Source of the DNA: Meandrina meandrites
Lineage: Eukaryota > Cnidaria > Anthozoa > Scleractinia > Meandrinidae
Direction of reading: 5' to 3'
DNA length: 64,000 nucleotides
Assembly (NCBI GenBank): GCA_963693305.1
Contig: OY855908.1
Span: forward strand, 32,879,805 to 32,943,804
Part shown: one piece after another, positions 13,095 through 28,700 of the stretch
How positions within the stretch are numbered: position 1 is the stretch's first letter
Layout of the letters: each line of letters opens with the position of its first letter
Position numbers and translations under genes: made by a program
The notes under the pieces: generated by a model
Told to the model about the DNA's origin: nothing
Databases searched by the model: none
The model's input: only the letters and a program-made list of their open reading frames with translations

Positions 13095-15995
13095 CAAACT
13101 AATCTAATTACGCTGATGACAAAAATAATGCCTCTTTCTCGTAATTAACAGATGGTTACAGTGAGGATCACATCAAGTTCAGGTGGGAGCAGGATCTTAC
13201 AGATGGGATGTCGTTTGTGCCGAGCAGCACCAAAATGTTACCACAATATAGTTTAATTCAGCTGAGCCTTAGTAAGACCTTTAACAAGTACGTTGTGGGT
13301 GAGTACAACCGAACAACTCTGGCAAAAAAACCTTCACTTCTTATTACGAGAGGCTCCTTTTCGACTGTTAAATTATTAACACAAAATAGAAAAAACGCGA
13401 CATTATATTTTTATGAAGATTCAATTTAAAGATCACTCTTAATCAACAATGTAAACGTTGATATCGTTAAAATCCGTTACCCTTTGTTGGCTTCAAGAGC
13501 CGATGCACCGCCAACTTTCAATGCTTAACATTGCTAAAAGCATTTCTTCTCCACCTCCGGTTGAACGGAAAATTTTATGAACGAACATATTTGAATTTTG
13601 CTCATAACTGGTGGACCGAGAAATTGAGAGCACAGTAATTAACGAAGTAGTGAACTTAAGCCTTTTAAGCTTTGTGACTCACAAGCCTGGGCCATTAACT
13701 CTATTTTTTTTGTGACATATAGCCCTTGCCGGGCAGCAGGTGTGAATACCTCTCAATTAAAGGAGAAGTTCACTCCAGAATGGCCATTTATTTTCTTTAC
13801 GCCAATAAAAAGTTTATACTAGACTGTTCACAGCCCTCTATTTTTTCGTGTTTTTTTTTTCGATCAATGAGCGCGCGGTGAGAACGACTAGAAAACTGGA
13901 CGCCAGCGCACGCATACACGACTAGCTCCAAGATGGCGGCGTTCAGTTGTCGAATTTTGGGCTACTTTAGAGAAAGATTTCGTAGGGATTTAGCGCTCGT
14001 TGGAAGCTGAAATTTTGGTGAATAACATATTTTTGTATAAACTTTTTATTGGCGTAAAGAAAATAAATGGCCATTCTGGAGTGAACTTCTCCTTTAACAT
14101 TAGGCCACCTTGTCTCAAATTGTACCTAGATTCGGAAAAGGGCCATCGGGGCACTGCAAACTCACAACAAAATATGCCGGTCTGATATTTCGCTTTCCCA
14201 TTTTAACGATTTCTTTATTTTAATTCTCTCGCTAGGAAACTGGTCCGGCATAAAGGCAACATTCATGTTTGAACGAATGTCAAGCTATTTCTTAATCCAC
14301 GTGTACGGACCATGCGCACTGATCGTAATCGTTTCTTGGATCACCTTTTTGTTGCCTCGAAACTCTCCTCCTGCGCGTGTCACACTGGGAGTAACCTCTG
14401 TCCTGACTGTTGTTACCATTCTTAATATGCTTAACAACTCCATGCCAAAGGTATAAACCAGATCCTTAGTTTTCAAGTAAAACAGGTTTTGAAGTTTTTA
14501 TTGTCATGTAGAAAATTAACAGACTTCAAGATATCGCTTTACTGACTAAAAAAGTGTAAAATCAAGTAAGATTACAAAAACCACAAAACCTTTATATACA
14601 AAAACTTAAATTATCAAATAGGACTTTAATCTAGACCTGCAAAATTCATTAACTATTCATGAGGGTGCAAACCAATCCCAGCACAGTATTCAGATCACAT
14701 GTACACATCTGTAAACTCCATTATTAGAATACAAATCAAACAATAGAATTAACTTTTGATACAAACTCTTGCTAATTAGTATTCATTAACTTTTGACATG
14801 TTTGATACAGATCTCTTCCGAATCGCATAAAAATACTTTGCATTCAATTTATTGTTTCCATTTCACAAGTAGAATAAAATATTTGCGCCCGGTCTGTATT
14901 GCTGTTTACAATGGCTCGCCTATTGGCTCACCATTGTAAACGCCCATACAGATCTCCCGCTCATATGATTGGAAAATGTCTTGTTAATGTTCCTTGCAGG
15001 TGAACTACGTGAAAACCATCGATAAGTATCTCATCGGCTGTTTCCTGTTTGTGTTCGCAACTTTAGCAGAGTATTCTTTAGTTCTGCTCTTAGCCGCTAG
15101 AATGAAAAGATATCAAGAATCCGAGGATTATAAGAAGGATCTTTACAAAAAGATTGACATCGAGACCAGCAGTGACAGGCCGTCTACCAGCGGAGATAGT
15201 GTTGTAAACAGAGTACGTAAATGATTCTTTTGTCGTTTTAGTGTAACAGTCATCTATTAAAATTGAAAAATCAAAGTGAAAATTATCAATTGCAACTTTA
15301 TTTAGGGTACGGTCATTATATATCACCTTAGGAGGTTATCTGACCCCCTCTCCACATCCAGTAGTTTCTTTGTTTTGACGCTTCATGTACACCGCATTTT
15401 CTCTCTTTGTTATCAAACCACCATTGCCAGTTTCGTAGAAAGCACTAACTCGCCAACTAAAAGGCTAGATCGCACCCCATACCTATCTACGCAGGGTATA
15501 GGGAGAGGAAAAAAATTAACTGCTTGATTGCAAGTCATCTAGGGGTTTGGGGGCAGGCTCCGATCCCTTTCCGGTAAATGTTATATATGGGTGTTATAAA
15601 ATTGCTAGAGAGTCACTTAAAACATCTTTCAAAATTTCTCAATTTCCTGTGCCGGATTACAAATTTCAAGCATGAAAGGCAGTTTTTTCTTTTTTTTTTT
15701 TTTTTTTATCACACAGAGGTGTAGACCAGACAAGATTTGCAGCACGCATTTGGAAATGATGGAGTTTTCAAAAATGGAACAAGAGCTTATGATAAGCGAA
15801 CCTCCTGAAGTTAAAACGTGGCAGAGTAAATGGCTGAACGTCAAGGATTTGAGAAAGCGCTTGTACAAAGAAGATGCCATTCTGGCCGTTGACGAATTCT
15901 CGTTGCTATTGTTCCCGCTGGGTTTTGGTATATTCAACATCATTTATTGGGTTTCTGTTGTTAATGATGCGGAATCAACGCTCAAGGTTTCGTAA
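6018..15995 (+). CDS. Anion-type Cys-loop ligand-gated channel subunit (GABA-A/glycine receptor-like)
   Basis: Predicted plasma-membrane chloride channel subunit, assembling as a pentamer. Nine exons join in frame: 6018-6085, 9555-9640, 10220-10287, 11362-11579, 12315-12397, 13152-13298, 14236-14450, 15000-15212, 15717-15995, giving 458 residues, a normal family length. Residues 1-21 form a signal peptide. The ligand-binding domain includes YDSRLRPHYD and GGPVEVTVGFWVLSID. The Cys-loop is CPMDLRKFPMDTQLC (C154-C168, the usual 13 residues between). M1 is about 241-263, M2 follows PAR (269-271), M3 is about 301-325 and M4 about 427-448. In this family PAR before M2 marks anion channels. The start is the only ATG giving a signal peptide ahead of a good donor. 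A possible poly(A) signal lies at 16529. GABA versus glycine cannot be decided from the sequence. Confidence 0.93.
6952..7060. repeat. Inverted repeat in receptor intron 1
   Basis: ATATCGTGATTTGTCAGT at the left end is matched exactly, inverted, at the right end, and the arms extend imperfectly to about 45 bp over GAGCAGATTAACGTC and TTATTTGCC. The centre contains a small GCCGAAGGC hairpin. Probably a degenerate MITE. The rest of intron 1 (6086-9554), apart from this and the element at 8763, shows nothing coding. Confidence 0.7.
8763..9352. mobile_element. ~590 bp MITE with ~90 bp imperfect TIRs
   Basis: Left arm (8763-8855) and right arm (9255-9352) are inverted copies built around GGCCAAACGCACGCAACA, ATGTTGCAC and GGCCACCCTGTTGCAA. 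The internal sequence is unrelated to the arms, and its open frames show no domain. It lies in receptor intron 1, only about 200 bp before exon 2. No clear target-site duplication was found, so the superfamily is unassigned. Confidence 0.75.
9766..9987. mobile_element. hAT-like MITE with poly-C tracts
   Basis: The ends CAGTGGCTGATCC and GGTCAGTATCCGCCACTG are inverted relatives of the CAGTGGCGGAT end common to hAT-type MITEs. GTCTT abuts both ends, which could be part of a target-site duplication but is shorter than the 8 bp expected of hAT. Inside are two long C runs (about 9801-9822 and 9930-9942). It occupies receptor intron 2. Confidence 0.6.
11128..11313. mobile_element. Palindromic MITE able to fold into a long hairpin
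   Basis: Two arms of about 80 bp, GAAGAGCTATTGTGGTCGCG with TGCGAGCGAAGA and the inverse, surround a short spacer near 11215-11232. The outer ends, AGACTGCGTATGGCAAGCG and the inverse of CTTGCTACGCAGACT, are slightly diverged. The arms are GC-rich against an AT-rich intron (receptor intron 3). No coding potential. Confidence 0.85.
11596..11797. mobile_element. ~200 bp MITE with 21 bp perfect TIRs
   Basis: TTTTAGTATCACCCAACTAG(T) at the left end is exactly inverted at the right end. The element starts 17 bp after the receptor exon 4 donor, so it was tolerated next to a splice site. A TIR of this sort with no coding content indicates a non-autonomous DNA transposon. Confidence 0.8.
12646..12949. 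repeat. Inverted repeat pair in receptor intron 5
   Basis: AAACATGAAACAAACAGCGG with TAATAAA (12647-12673) is repeated inverted at 12921-12947. The 250 bp between them holds an ACAACC/GGTTGT hairpin around CAACGTTGG near 12880. It may be a MITE or the two ends of a larger, decayed element. Confidence 0.65.
13012..13094. repeat. (ATG)n microsatellite
   Basis: About 27 ATG/GAT triplets run almost without interruption, broken once by ATATG. It lies in receptor intron 5, some 55 bp upstream of exon 6. Confidence 0.97.
13761..14093. mobile_element. piggyBac-type MITE with ~60 bp TIRs and TTAA target site
   Basis: The arms begin AGGAGAAGTTCACTCCAGAA and continue as an almost perfect inverted copy to AAAGTTTA, about 58 bp each. 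TTAA lies immediately outside both ends (13757-13760 and 14094-14097), which is the target duplication of piggyBac-like transposons. The interior has no transposase. It sits in receptor intron 6, and the near identity of the arms suggests recent activity. Confidence 0.88.
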
Positions 15996-16528
15996 GAACA
16001 TCTTTCAGTCACCCTGGTGGACGCAATGCAAGCCGTTGGAGATCTGGGTAAATTGTAAGTTGTTAATTGAAAGTTTAAAAAGTTTGAACGGTTAGACCAA
16101 CGGTGGCTTATGTGGATCTGTTTTTAACTCAGTAGCTGAGCTTGTAATGTGTTTTAAGTCCCAGGAAAAAGCAATACACCATTTGAGGTCGAATTTCAGT
16201 CTCTACAGATGAATACAAAAAGCATTTTAAAAGGTGCGGATGTAACACAAACAACAGTCCCGCTAACTCAGGAGCCCGACCGATTGTAGCTCCAAACGGA
16301 TATTGACTTGACAAAACAATACAGGCATTTCATGCACACGAGAAGTTACTCTTAGAGGAGTAGTTTTCGCCCCGACTTGAAGCTGTGCAGTCGACTAGAA
16401 GAACTTCGCTCTAGACCCTAGCAGTCGGGGTGGACTGGGAGCATCTGGTAACGAGATTAATATTGGTGGACAAAGGATCGTTTCAAATAACTTAAATAAT
16501 AAACATCATTCGCTAAACATCATTCGCT

Positions 16529-16534
16529 AATAAA
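16529..16534 (+). terminator. Possible poly(A) signal of the receptor gene
   Basis: AATAAA about 530 bp after the receptor stop codon. It is the first canonical hexamer I noticed downstream; transcript data would be needed to confirm its use. Confidence 0.4.
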
Positions 16535-16570
16535 GTCATATTCAGGGAAAAATTTATTTAGAAACCAAAT

Positions 16571-16646
16571 ATTGCGTGTTGTTATATTTTGGGGGGCATA
16601 CGATTAGCGCTAATCGTATGGCCCCCAAAATATAACAACACGCAAT
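16571..16646. repeat. 76 bp spacerless palindrome
   Basis: ATTGCGTGTTGTTATATTTT, followed by a G run and CATACGATTAGC, meets its own inverse at 16608/16609 with a single mismatch. It could extrude a 38 bp cruciform arm. It lies about 125 bp upstream of the hammerhead-like motif and may be part of the same decayed element. Confidence 0.95.
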
Positions 16647-16769
16647 AACATGTATTAAGGCGTTTTTTGTAACGTTCGTTTACAGCATATTTTAGTTATT
16701 ATTCACTTCCATGGGAAGTTGTAGCTAGGCACGCGAATGTGCTATATATGCTGTTCTTTGCTAGTTGTA

Positions 16770-16820
16770 TTCATTCCCTGAAGAAGTCTCAGTTAGAGAC
16801 GAAACGCGTCGGAAATAAAC
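16770..16820 (+). ncRNA. Hammerhead-ribozyme-like core, probable Penelope-type remnant
   Basis: The order is CTGAAGA (16778-16784), a 5 bp stem II GTCTC-AGTTA-GAGAC, GAA, the self-complementary ACGCGT, then C and GGAAATAAA. The bases before CTGAAGA (TTCATTCC) can pair with those after the expected cleavage C (GGAA, then AA further out), as stem I of a hammerhead would. The fourth core base is A where the hammerhead consensus CTGATGA has T, so it may be inactive. Small hammerheads of this kind are known in Penelope-like elements. No reverse transcriptase is nearby. Confidence 0.5.
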
Positions 16821-17162
16821 GACAAACTTACAACTACAAGAAGTCTTTCCTTGTGCTGCTCACTAGTCTTCGTTAAAAAATTAAACTAAAGTTTCTCTGA
16901 CTTCTATGCAGACTATTTTTTTAATACATATCATGTTTGCAAACAATTTATTTTGTCTTTTTAGGCCCTGCAAACAATTTTTTTTCAATATTTTTCATCC
17001 CCCCCCCCCTCCAGAAAAATAATGGTCCGTCCCTTAGAGCACTCGTTTCCCGCCCTTGAGACGTGCGAGATCCCAAACTGATGACGCCGTTCAGCAGAGA
17101 GGCGTGTACATGTGGCTTGCGATTGGTTGTTGCTTTCACGCGAAAATTCAAATCGAGCAACA

Positions 17163-17256
17163 GCCCATTCTCGTCTCCAGAGCCCTTGTTTCTTTTGGTG
17201 ACGTGGTCGTCGTAACGGCACAAATAGAACGAGTAGCTCTGGGGACGAGTATGGGA
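17163..17256. repeat. Small inverted repeat (MITE-like)
   Basis: CCCATTCTCGTCTCCAGAG and, inverted, CTCTGGGGACGAGTATGGGAG border about 55 bp. Similar TCTCGTCCCC-type ends occur in the element at 61461, so the two may be related. Confidence 0.5.
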
Positions 17257-17603
17257 GCAGCCACATTTACTCTGCACTTCTGTACCTGAGAGGGCTGCGT
17301 CACCTGTATTTTTTTCCGAGTAGAATTTTAGAAGTTTTTCTCGCGTAGGGTGAAATGCGAGAGCGGCCCGAGGAGTCTCTGCTTAAGTATCTGGTTGCCT
17401 TTCACTGGCATTGTTAGCATTATAGCTATCAAAACAACAACAACAACAACAAAACATTTTTGGCTGTTTCCCCACGTTGCTAGAGTGAACGAATTGGCCA
17501 AAATATTCCTCTGCCCTTTTTATTGCGTGGGACAAAGTCCACTTATTGACTCAGCCTCAGGCACAGTGAGAATCGAGTAAAATGCATGACATTGTAAAGC
17601 CAA

Positions 17604-17609
17604 TTTATT
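17604..17609 (-). terminator. TRMT61A: Possible poly(A) signal of TRMT61A
   Basis: AATAAA on the minus strand, 144 bp past the TRMT61A stop codon, a usual spacing for a short 3' UTR. Confidence 0.55.
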
Positions 17610-17752
17610 TTTGCATGATATATTTACACCATACGTCTATAAGATGCGGCACAAAATGAGTGCTTGGCATAAAACCATTAGCATATTTTGTCCGATTGTG
17701 TGCGTAAACAAATAAATAATACATTTTAAACAATGTGGTATAATTGGGTAGT

Positions 17753-23363
<5,611 letters not shown>

Positions 23364-23707
23364 AATTGATTTCCTAAACTTGAAAGCTCCGAAGTGAAAC
23401 ACTAAAACAGATTTTCGAAATTTTCAAGATGGCTACTTCTCATGTGTTGAGCCGCTGAGCCCTTGTTCCGTCTGTACATGGTAACGACTGCCACGAATGC
23501 TGGGAATTTTAACCAGTTGCTAGCGCGAAAAGTACACAAATATGGCGGACTTTGGGTGAACTTTCGTGTTATTCCTTGACTTTTTTGGGCGAAAGCAAAT
23601 GGATTTGGTTAAATCTGAGCTGAGACTGTTGTTTAATGGAACAGATCAACCACAGATAAATTATTTGTAGAGGAAAATGATTGATATTAAGTGGAAAACT
23701 TTGCAAA
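23364..23707. promoter_or_regulatory. Bidirectional promoter interval, TRMT61A / dynein-like gene
   Basis: Only 344 bp separate the start codons of two divergent genes, so both core promoters and 5' UTRs must lie here unless upstream non-coding exons exist. There is no obvious TATA box at a standard distance from either start. CAAGATGGCTACTTCT and AATATGGCGGACTTTG are YY1-like ATGGC motifs, common in TATA-less promoters; their role here is inference. Confidence 0.6.
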
Positions 23708-25780
23708 ATGTCAAATCAACCTGGTGAAGTGGCCTTTTCGCAGCCGAAACTTCCAGCCATCGGCGAGTCAAGAAACTTGGTTTCGCAATCCGTAGTCACG
23801 ACTTCTGCAGTGTTTAGCGATGTCAAAGATCGAGAGAGGCCAATTTTGTCCCGGCCTAAAAGTAACAGCGAATTGGAAAATGACGATGTTCAGATTTTGC
23901 TTCAACAAGTGTCACGAAGTTTCGTCAGTGCTTTGCAACAAAACACGAAGCAGTCTTGGTGTCATTTGTGTGAAGTTCTGGAGATCATCGAGCCATATGC
24001 ACACTTCCTAGCTGGAGCTCCTCAACTAAGTCACTATGTTGAACGTGCTTACCACAAAATCAAAGAGGGCGAGAATGAATTCAATTTTGTGGAAGAAAAA
24101 TTACAGTCTGTCTTTCCTGCTGAGTTTTCTCTGGTAAAGGAGGGTAAGATTACTAGACCTCTCAGTATTCCATTCCCACCTGAATCTTCAGCAGAAAGCC
24201 TCTTCACCCCAAGAGGGCGTCATTCTCCACTGTCCAAGGGGGTAAGGGTCCCCCGTGGGGATCCCATTTTCCCTGGGGGATCAACATACATTTTTGATCA
24301 TTCAGATGGAGATGTAAAGAGCTATGGACCTAGGCCATTGTGTCTGGAAGATCTTAAACAGTCCCTTCCTGGAGTAGTTCGAGAGATAGCCATCAGGGAA
24401 GCGACTTTGGGTGGTTCCCTGGGAACAACTGTATTAGCCCTTGATCTTGATCTGCCACAAACACGGGTACCAACTCCACCATCTACCCCAAGAAGGTCAC
24501 CAAGTGTTCCCACCATCAGAATACCAGTGTCGGAGACTGGCAAGAGTACCCAACATGGTGAGACCAAAAAAGCAATCTTGCCAAAGACTGGTAGAGAAGT
24601 GGTGGAAAGTTTTGTAAAGGGACGTTTCCTTGGCGAAGTAAAGTTTGCTTTCTTAAATGTTGCACCCTCAGTGCGATATGATCCGTATAACCTTGTGGTT
24701 GTCCCAGAGGAAAAAGTTAATCCTGAACATTATGTAATTTCATCACATTGTATTTTACATGTGAATCCTAATGGCCCATCAGAGTCCCAGCCACTTGCGG
24801 AGTGGTATAGGGAAGCTTGTTTGTTCAAAGCGATATCAAACATCAGGTTTTACAAGAACTTTCTTGTGACCAAAATGTTTAGAAAGTGGAAAGACATCAA
24901 GAAATTCAGTCAGTTTCTCAAAGTGGAAGCAGAGATTGAGAAATCTCTCATTGCAAATGTTCCCAGTTTTGGATCTGCTTTGCTCCGAATTTCAAGTCTT
25001 CTTCAGGACCTGCAAAAGGTAACTTTTCTTCCGTTTGATAACAGTTTTTCCTATTGCCTGGATGAGTTTGAGGACAGTGTTTTTAGAACTTGTGATACAG
25101 GCTACAAATACATGGAGAAGTTTTTCAACTACTGCCAAATGATTGTTGATAAAACACAAGAAAGCTGCTTTGAATATCTGGAGTACTGCGAAGGGCAAGT
25201 CAAGAACCACCGTCACAACTATCAAGAATCTCTTGCAGTTGCTAAGAAGAAGAGAGCCATAAGGCAACACAATCTCAAGCTTGCTCGAGATGAAGTCAAA
25301 AGACTTGGTACCTTTGTACGTTTGGTTGACCACATTATTGTCTCAAATCTCTTGACATTAGTGCAAGGAAACATCTCCAGATTTGTGGATGAAACGATGC
25401 CTGGCCCTAGACCCGAAAGGGATGCACTTTTCACGGCTGGTATTGTCTTTGGAGAGGATCACAAGCTTGCGTTATCACCATCTGTCAAGCAGTTTGCTGA
25501 TGCTGTTGATGTTGCAGTGGGAAGCGTCATCAGTGCTAGCTGTAGTCTTTCACATGCCATGGAGCTGGGTAGCAAGGCCCAACAGTTCCAAGGCAAAGCG
25601 GAAGATGGAGTTGATGAGGAAGAAGATGATAAGGAGCTTAATGATGTTGCACTTCAAAGGGGTTCCAATCAAGAGAGGAAAACTGTTGGTGACATTGAGA
25701 AGTTTATTTTTGGCAATAATAAACATTCTGAAATGTTGCTTCCTGGAAGGGAACATGATGTGTCGTGTGCGACATCCATG
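23708..25780 (+). CDS. DNHD1: DNHD1-like exon 1: N-terminal tail
   Basis: A single 2073 bp exon of 691 codons from the ATG to the donor ATG|GTAAGA. It begins with a polar segment containing PKLPAIGES, continues through a proline-rich stretch (VPTPPSTPRRSPSVPT, about 256-271), and has helical, coiled-coil-like sequence around 540-580 with many K/R/E. An acidic run (DEEEDDKE) lies near residue 640. I see no named domain. An exon this long next to 36 short ones is unusual and could descend from a retroposed or fused exon. Confidence 0.9.
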
Positions 25781-28700
25781 GTAAGAATGGCATTAAAACA
25801 TGATCTACATGTACATGTAACTATACAATGTACATGCAACAGGGTGGTGATACAATTACATCCAACTGATTTAGCTAGTTTACTGACTTGTAAGTTCAGT
25901 TAGTGTTTGGACTTGGTAACTGTAATTCTACTGTAAGTACATGTACCACTGGGTTACTAAAAAAAAAATCATCTTCCCCAGCAGCAGTGGTTTTTAGCCC
26001 CCCTTTCTCTGCCTGGACTTTCTGGTCAATGTACCGGTACATGTATTCCCCTCCCACCCGTATTTCCTTACGTGAAGCAATACATTTAACCCCCTCCCTC
26101 CTGGATTTCTATATAACTTATATATATTTTTAAATCATGTAAATTAGTGCCACCTTTTCATCTGGCTTATTCTCCACAATTTGTACAGAACCTGTGACAA
26201 AAATGTTAATTGAGAAAAATATGAGATGGTCAGTAAATTGTTGCTTGTGAAGATGCTACATGTAGCATCGCATCCCGGCAGAGAAGTGATAATTACTGAC
26301 TTTGTCCTCGGAAACCAATATTACAAGTGAAGCACCTACACCTGAGCCACCTGATATTATATACAGTTTATAGACCCAAGGGCATGAAAAAAACATAGGC
26401 ACGCTAAGCGTGCAGGAGTTATTTTTTCAATTGATTGGGTGGCTTGGGGTAGAACTGGGTGTTAGTCCTGTTGGGATGGTTTATTTCATGGGTTGAGCTA
26501 TTTGTGCATGGTTCATGTGCACGGTCCATCGCGCCGACTAAGAGCTACTTTTGGAAAAATAACTCAAAAACAATTTAAAAAGAAATTGTGCAAATGTTCT
26601 AAAATTAGGCTGCTTTCCCTTGTAAATATGACTGTGGTGTGCAACCGATCGATCGAACCATACTGTTGAAGACAAAAAATACGTCAGTAATTTCTTCAAA
26701 CGTAAACGGAAAAAAATATCTGGTAGTCACTTTTAAGGTTACCTTGATGTTTAACTATCCATCCCCTTTCATTCCAAGCCGAAAAAAAACCGCTAAGTAC
26801 ATCAAAACATGGATTGAAAACTGTTGACAACATTTACCGTAAACATGGTCACAAAATCGCAAACACGCTCACTAAGAAAGCCAAATTGACCCAGAAATTG
26901 CAAACGAATAGCCAGATGGAACAAGAACAAAGTATTCTCGGGTTTCTGAAATGGCTCCATTATTTTCATCATCAATATAAAACAGAAACCTTTCTGCAAG
27001 CAAGGACGACTTTCTTTCGACGAACGCGAGAAACAAACAACTCTAGTCACCAGTGCATTTCGGCCAAACCACGTGACGATTTTACTTGGACTGGTACAAT
27101 ATGTAATTTCGCAACCAGAAGCAGAAACGTGCCCTAACTTGTAAGCGTAACATGATCAGTACCGATATTCCCACGGCCGTGCTAAAAATAGCTGTCGATG
27201 AAGTTGTGTGACACGCTTGACTGCACACCCAAAAAGCTAGTTTTCTTTTCAGCCGTTGTTTTTTGCGTGACAAGCCCAAACAACGGCTGTAAAGGAGACT
27301 ACCAAAAAGCTGGCTGTCTTTTTCTTTCTTTTGCCTATGAGTAAACGTACATGTAACTGCAACCGCTTTGCGTTGGGAATATTAAATACACTAAAAAGGT
27401 ATTGCGTCAGCCATGGAATGCGCTGACGTTGCAGCTTTCACTTTCGGTACGTGACAAACAAGATTATGTTTACTTTGCATGTTTATTTCGCCAGAAGCGA
27501 CGGTCGTTAATTTGTTTGCAATTTTGCGACTATTTCTTGTCGGTTTAGCCAGTTGAAGTGAATATTTTGGCTGTTTCATCGAGGCGAGTTCAGAGATCTG
27601 AAGAAAATAAATTTTGTCCGACGTAAACACTTGCAAGCATTACGTCATTGGTATGGAAATAACCGCATTGCACCGCCGTACTACTAAAGATAGCCATCAA
27701 CAATCGGACGCGAAGCTTGAAATGCGAGACTCGCACAACGACTACTATACCTTCCTGCGGCCCTCACTCGCGGCACAAATGATGATTTTCTCTTTCCGTG
27801 CCATCCAACTACGTTGTCAAAACACCTGAGGGGAAATTGAATATTTGCCGAGCAGACAAAACGTGCCCTTGTAACATCACCACGTTATGAGCTTTTCAAA
27901 CGATCGTACAATAAATAACTCATGACCGCCCATGTGAAGTCCTACTATTCCTAAGCAGGAAACGTCGAACCTTCTCCGACCACATTCCAACCTCACGAAA
28001 ATACCTATTATTTGGCAACTCTTGAACCCAAATAAACCCACATGCCTCAACCTATTACAAATACGTTATTCTTTGGGGGAAAACCTTGAGAGGTTTATGG
28101 TCGCTCGTGTTATTACTTAGCCAAAGCTCCTACTAATGCTATACTTTTAACCGAGAGAAAACAGTTTAAACACCGCGCGGTTAGAATCTCAAAGATTTCT
28201 CGTTTAATTTTTTTAACACTCGCCCTTACAAACAACCCACAGTGCGTCAGTTTGTTCTCATATGAGGACCAAAACAAAACGTTGAGCAAACGCACAACAC
28301 TGACATAAAAAATGGAAGTCACAACATTTAATTTATTCTCAATACACATATTTATTCTACTCAAAAACATCATAAATTGTAAATGAAGTGGTCAACAAAT
28401 ACTATACCCATATTCTGTCGTCAACTGAACTAGTTAATTCCGTAAACCAAGAGAATCACCTTCACCACCATGAAATTTCCAAACACTTTTCAGTTTCAGA
28501 ACCCACACACAATGTTCTCACCCAAAGCTACATAAAAATCAAGAACTGGAATAGAGACTTCAGGCCAACACAGCCTAATAAGGTCGAATCTGTAGCAAAA
28601 CAAAGATGGCCGTACCTTGAATCCAAAACAAATATTCATGAAAACGATCCATATATACAAGCCGCAATTTGATTGGTCCTTGATAGAATCCCAAATCTGA

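Larger units (their letters stand above)
15996..17752. other. Convergent intergenic region between receptor and TRMT61A
   Basis: The two genes end tail to tail. The interval holds the receptor poly(A) signal, a 76 bp near-perfect palindrome, a hammerhead-like fragment, a small inverted repeat and the TRMT61A poly(A) signal, each listed separately. Open frames at 16948-17289 on both strands have no recognisable domain. Confidence 0.6.

Noticed and set aside
15213..15227. Receptor ending at the stop just after exon 8
   Set aside because: That would remove M4. The donor AGA|GTACGTAA and an in-phase exon 9 with a clear M4 segment support splicing.
16948..17289. Overlapping open frames in the convergent intergenic region
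   Set aside because: Two minus frames and one plus frame share the same DNA, with no family signature; they include a small inverted repeat.
23681..23707. Upstream in-frame start of the dynein-like gene
   Set aside because: It is a TTG codon; the first in-frame ATG is at 23708, and animal genes rarely start at TTG.
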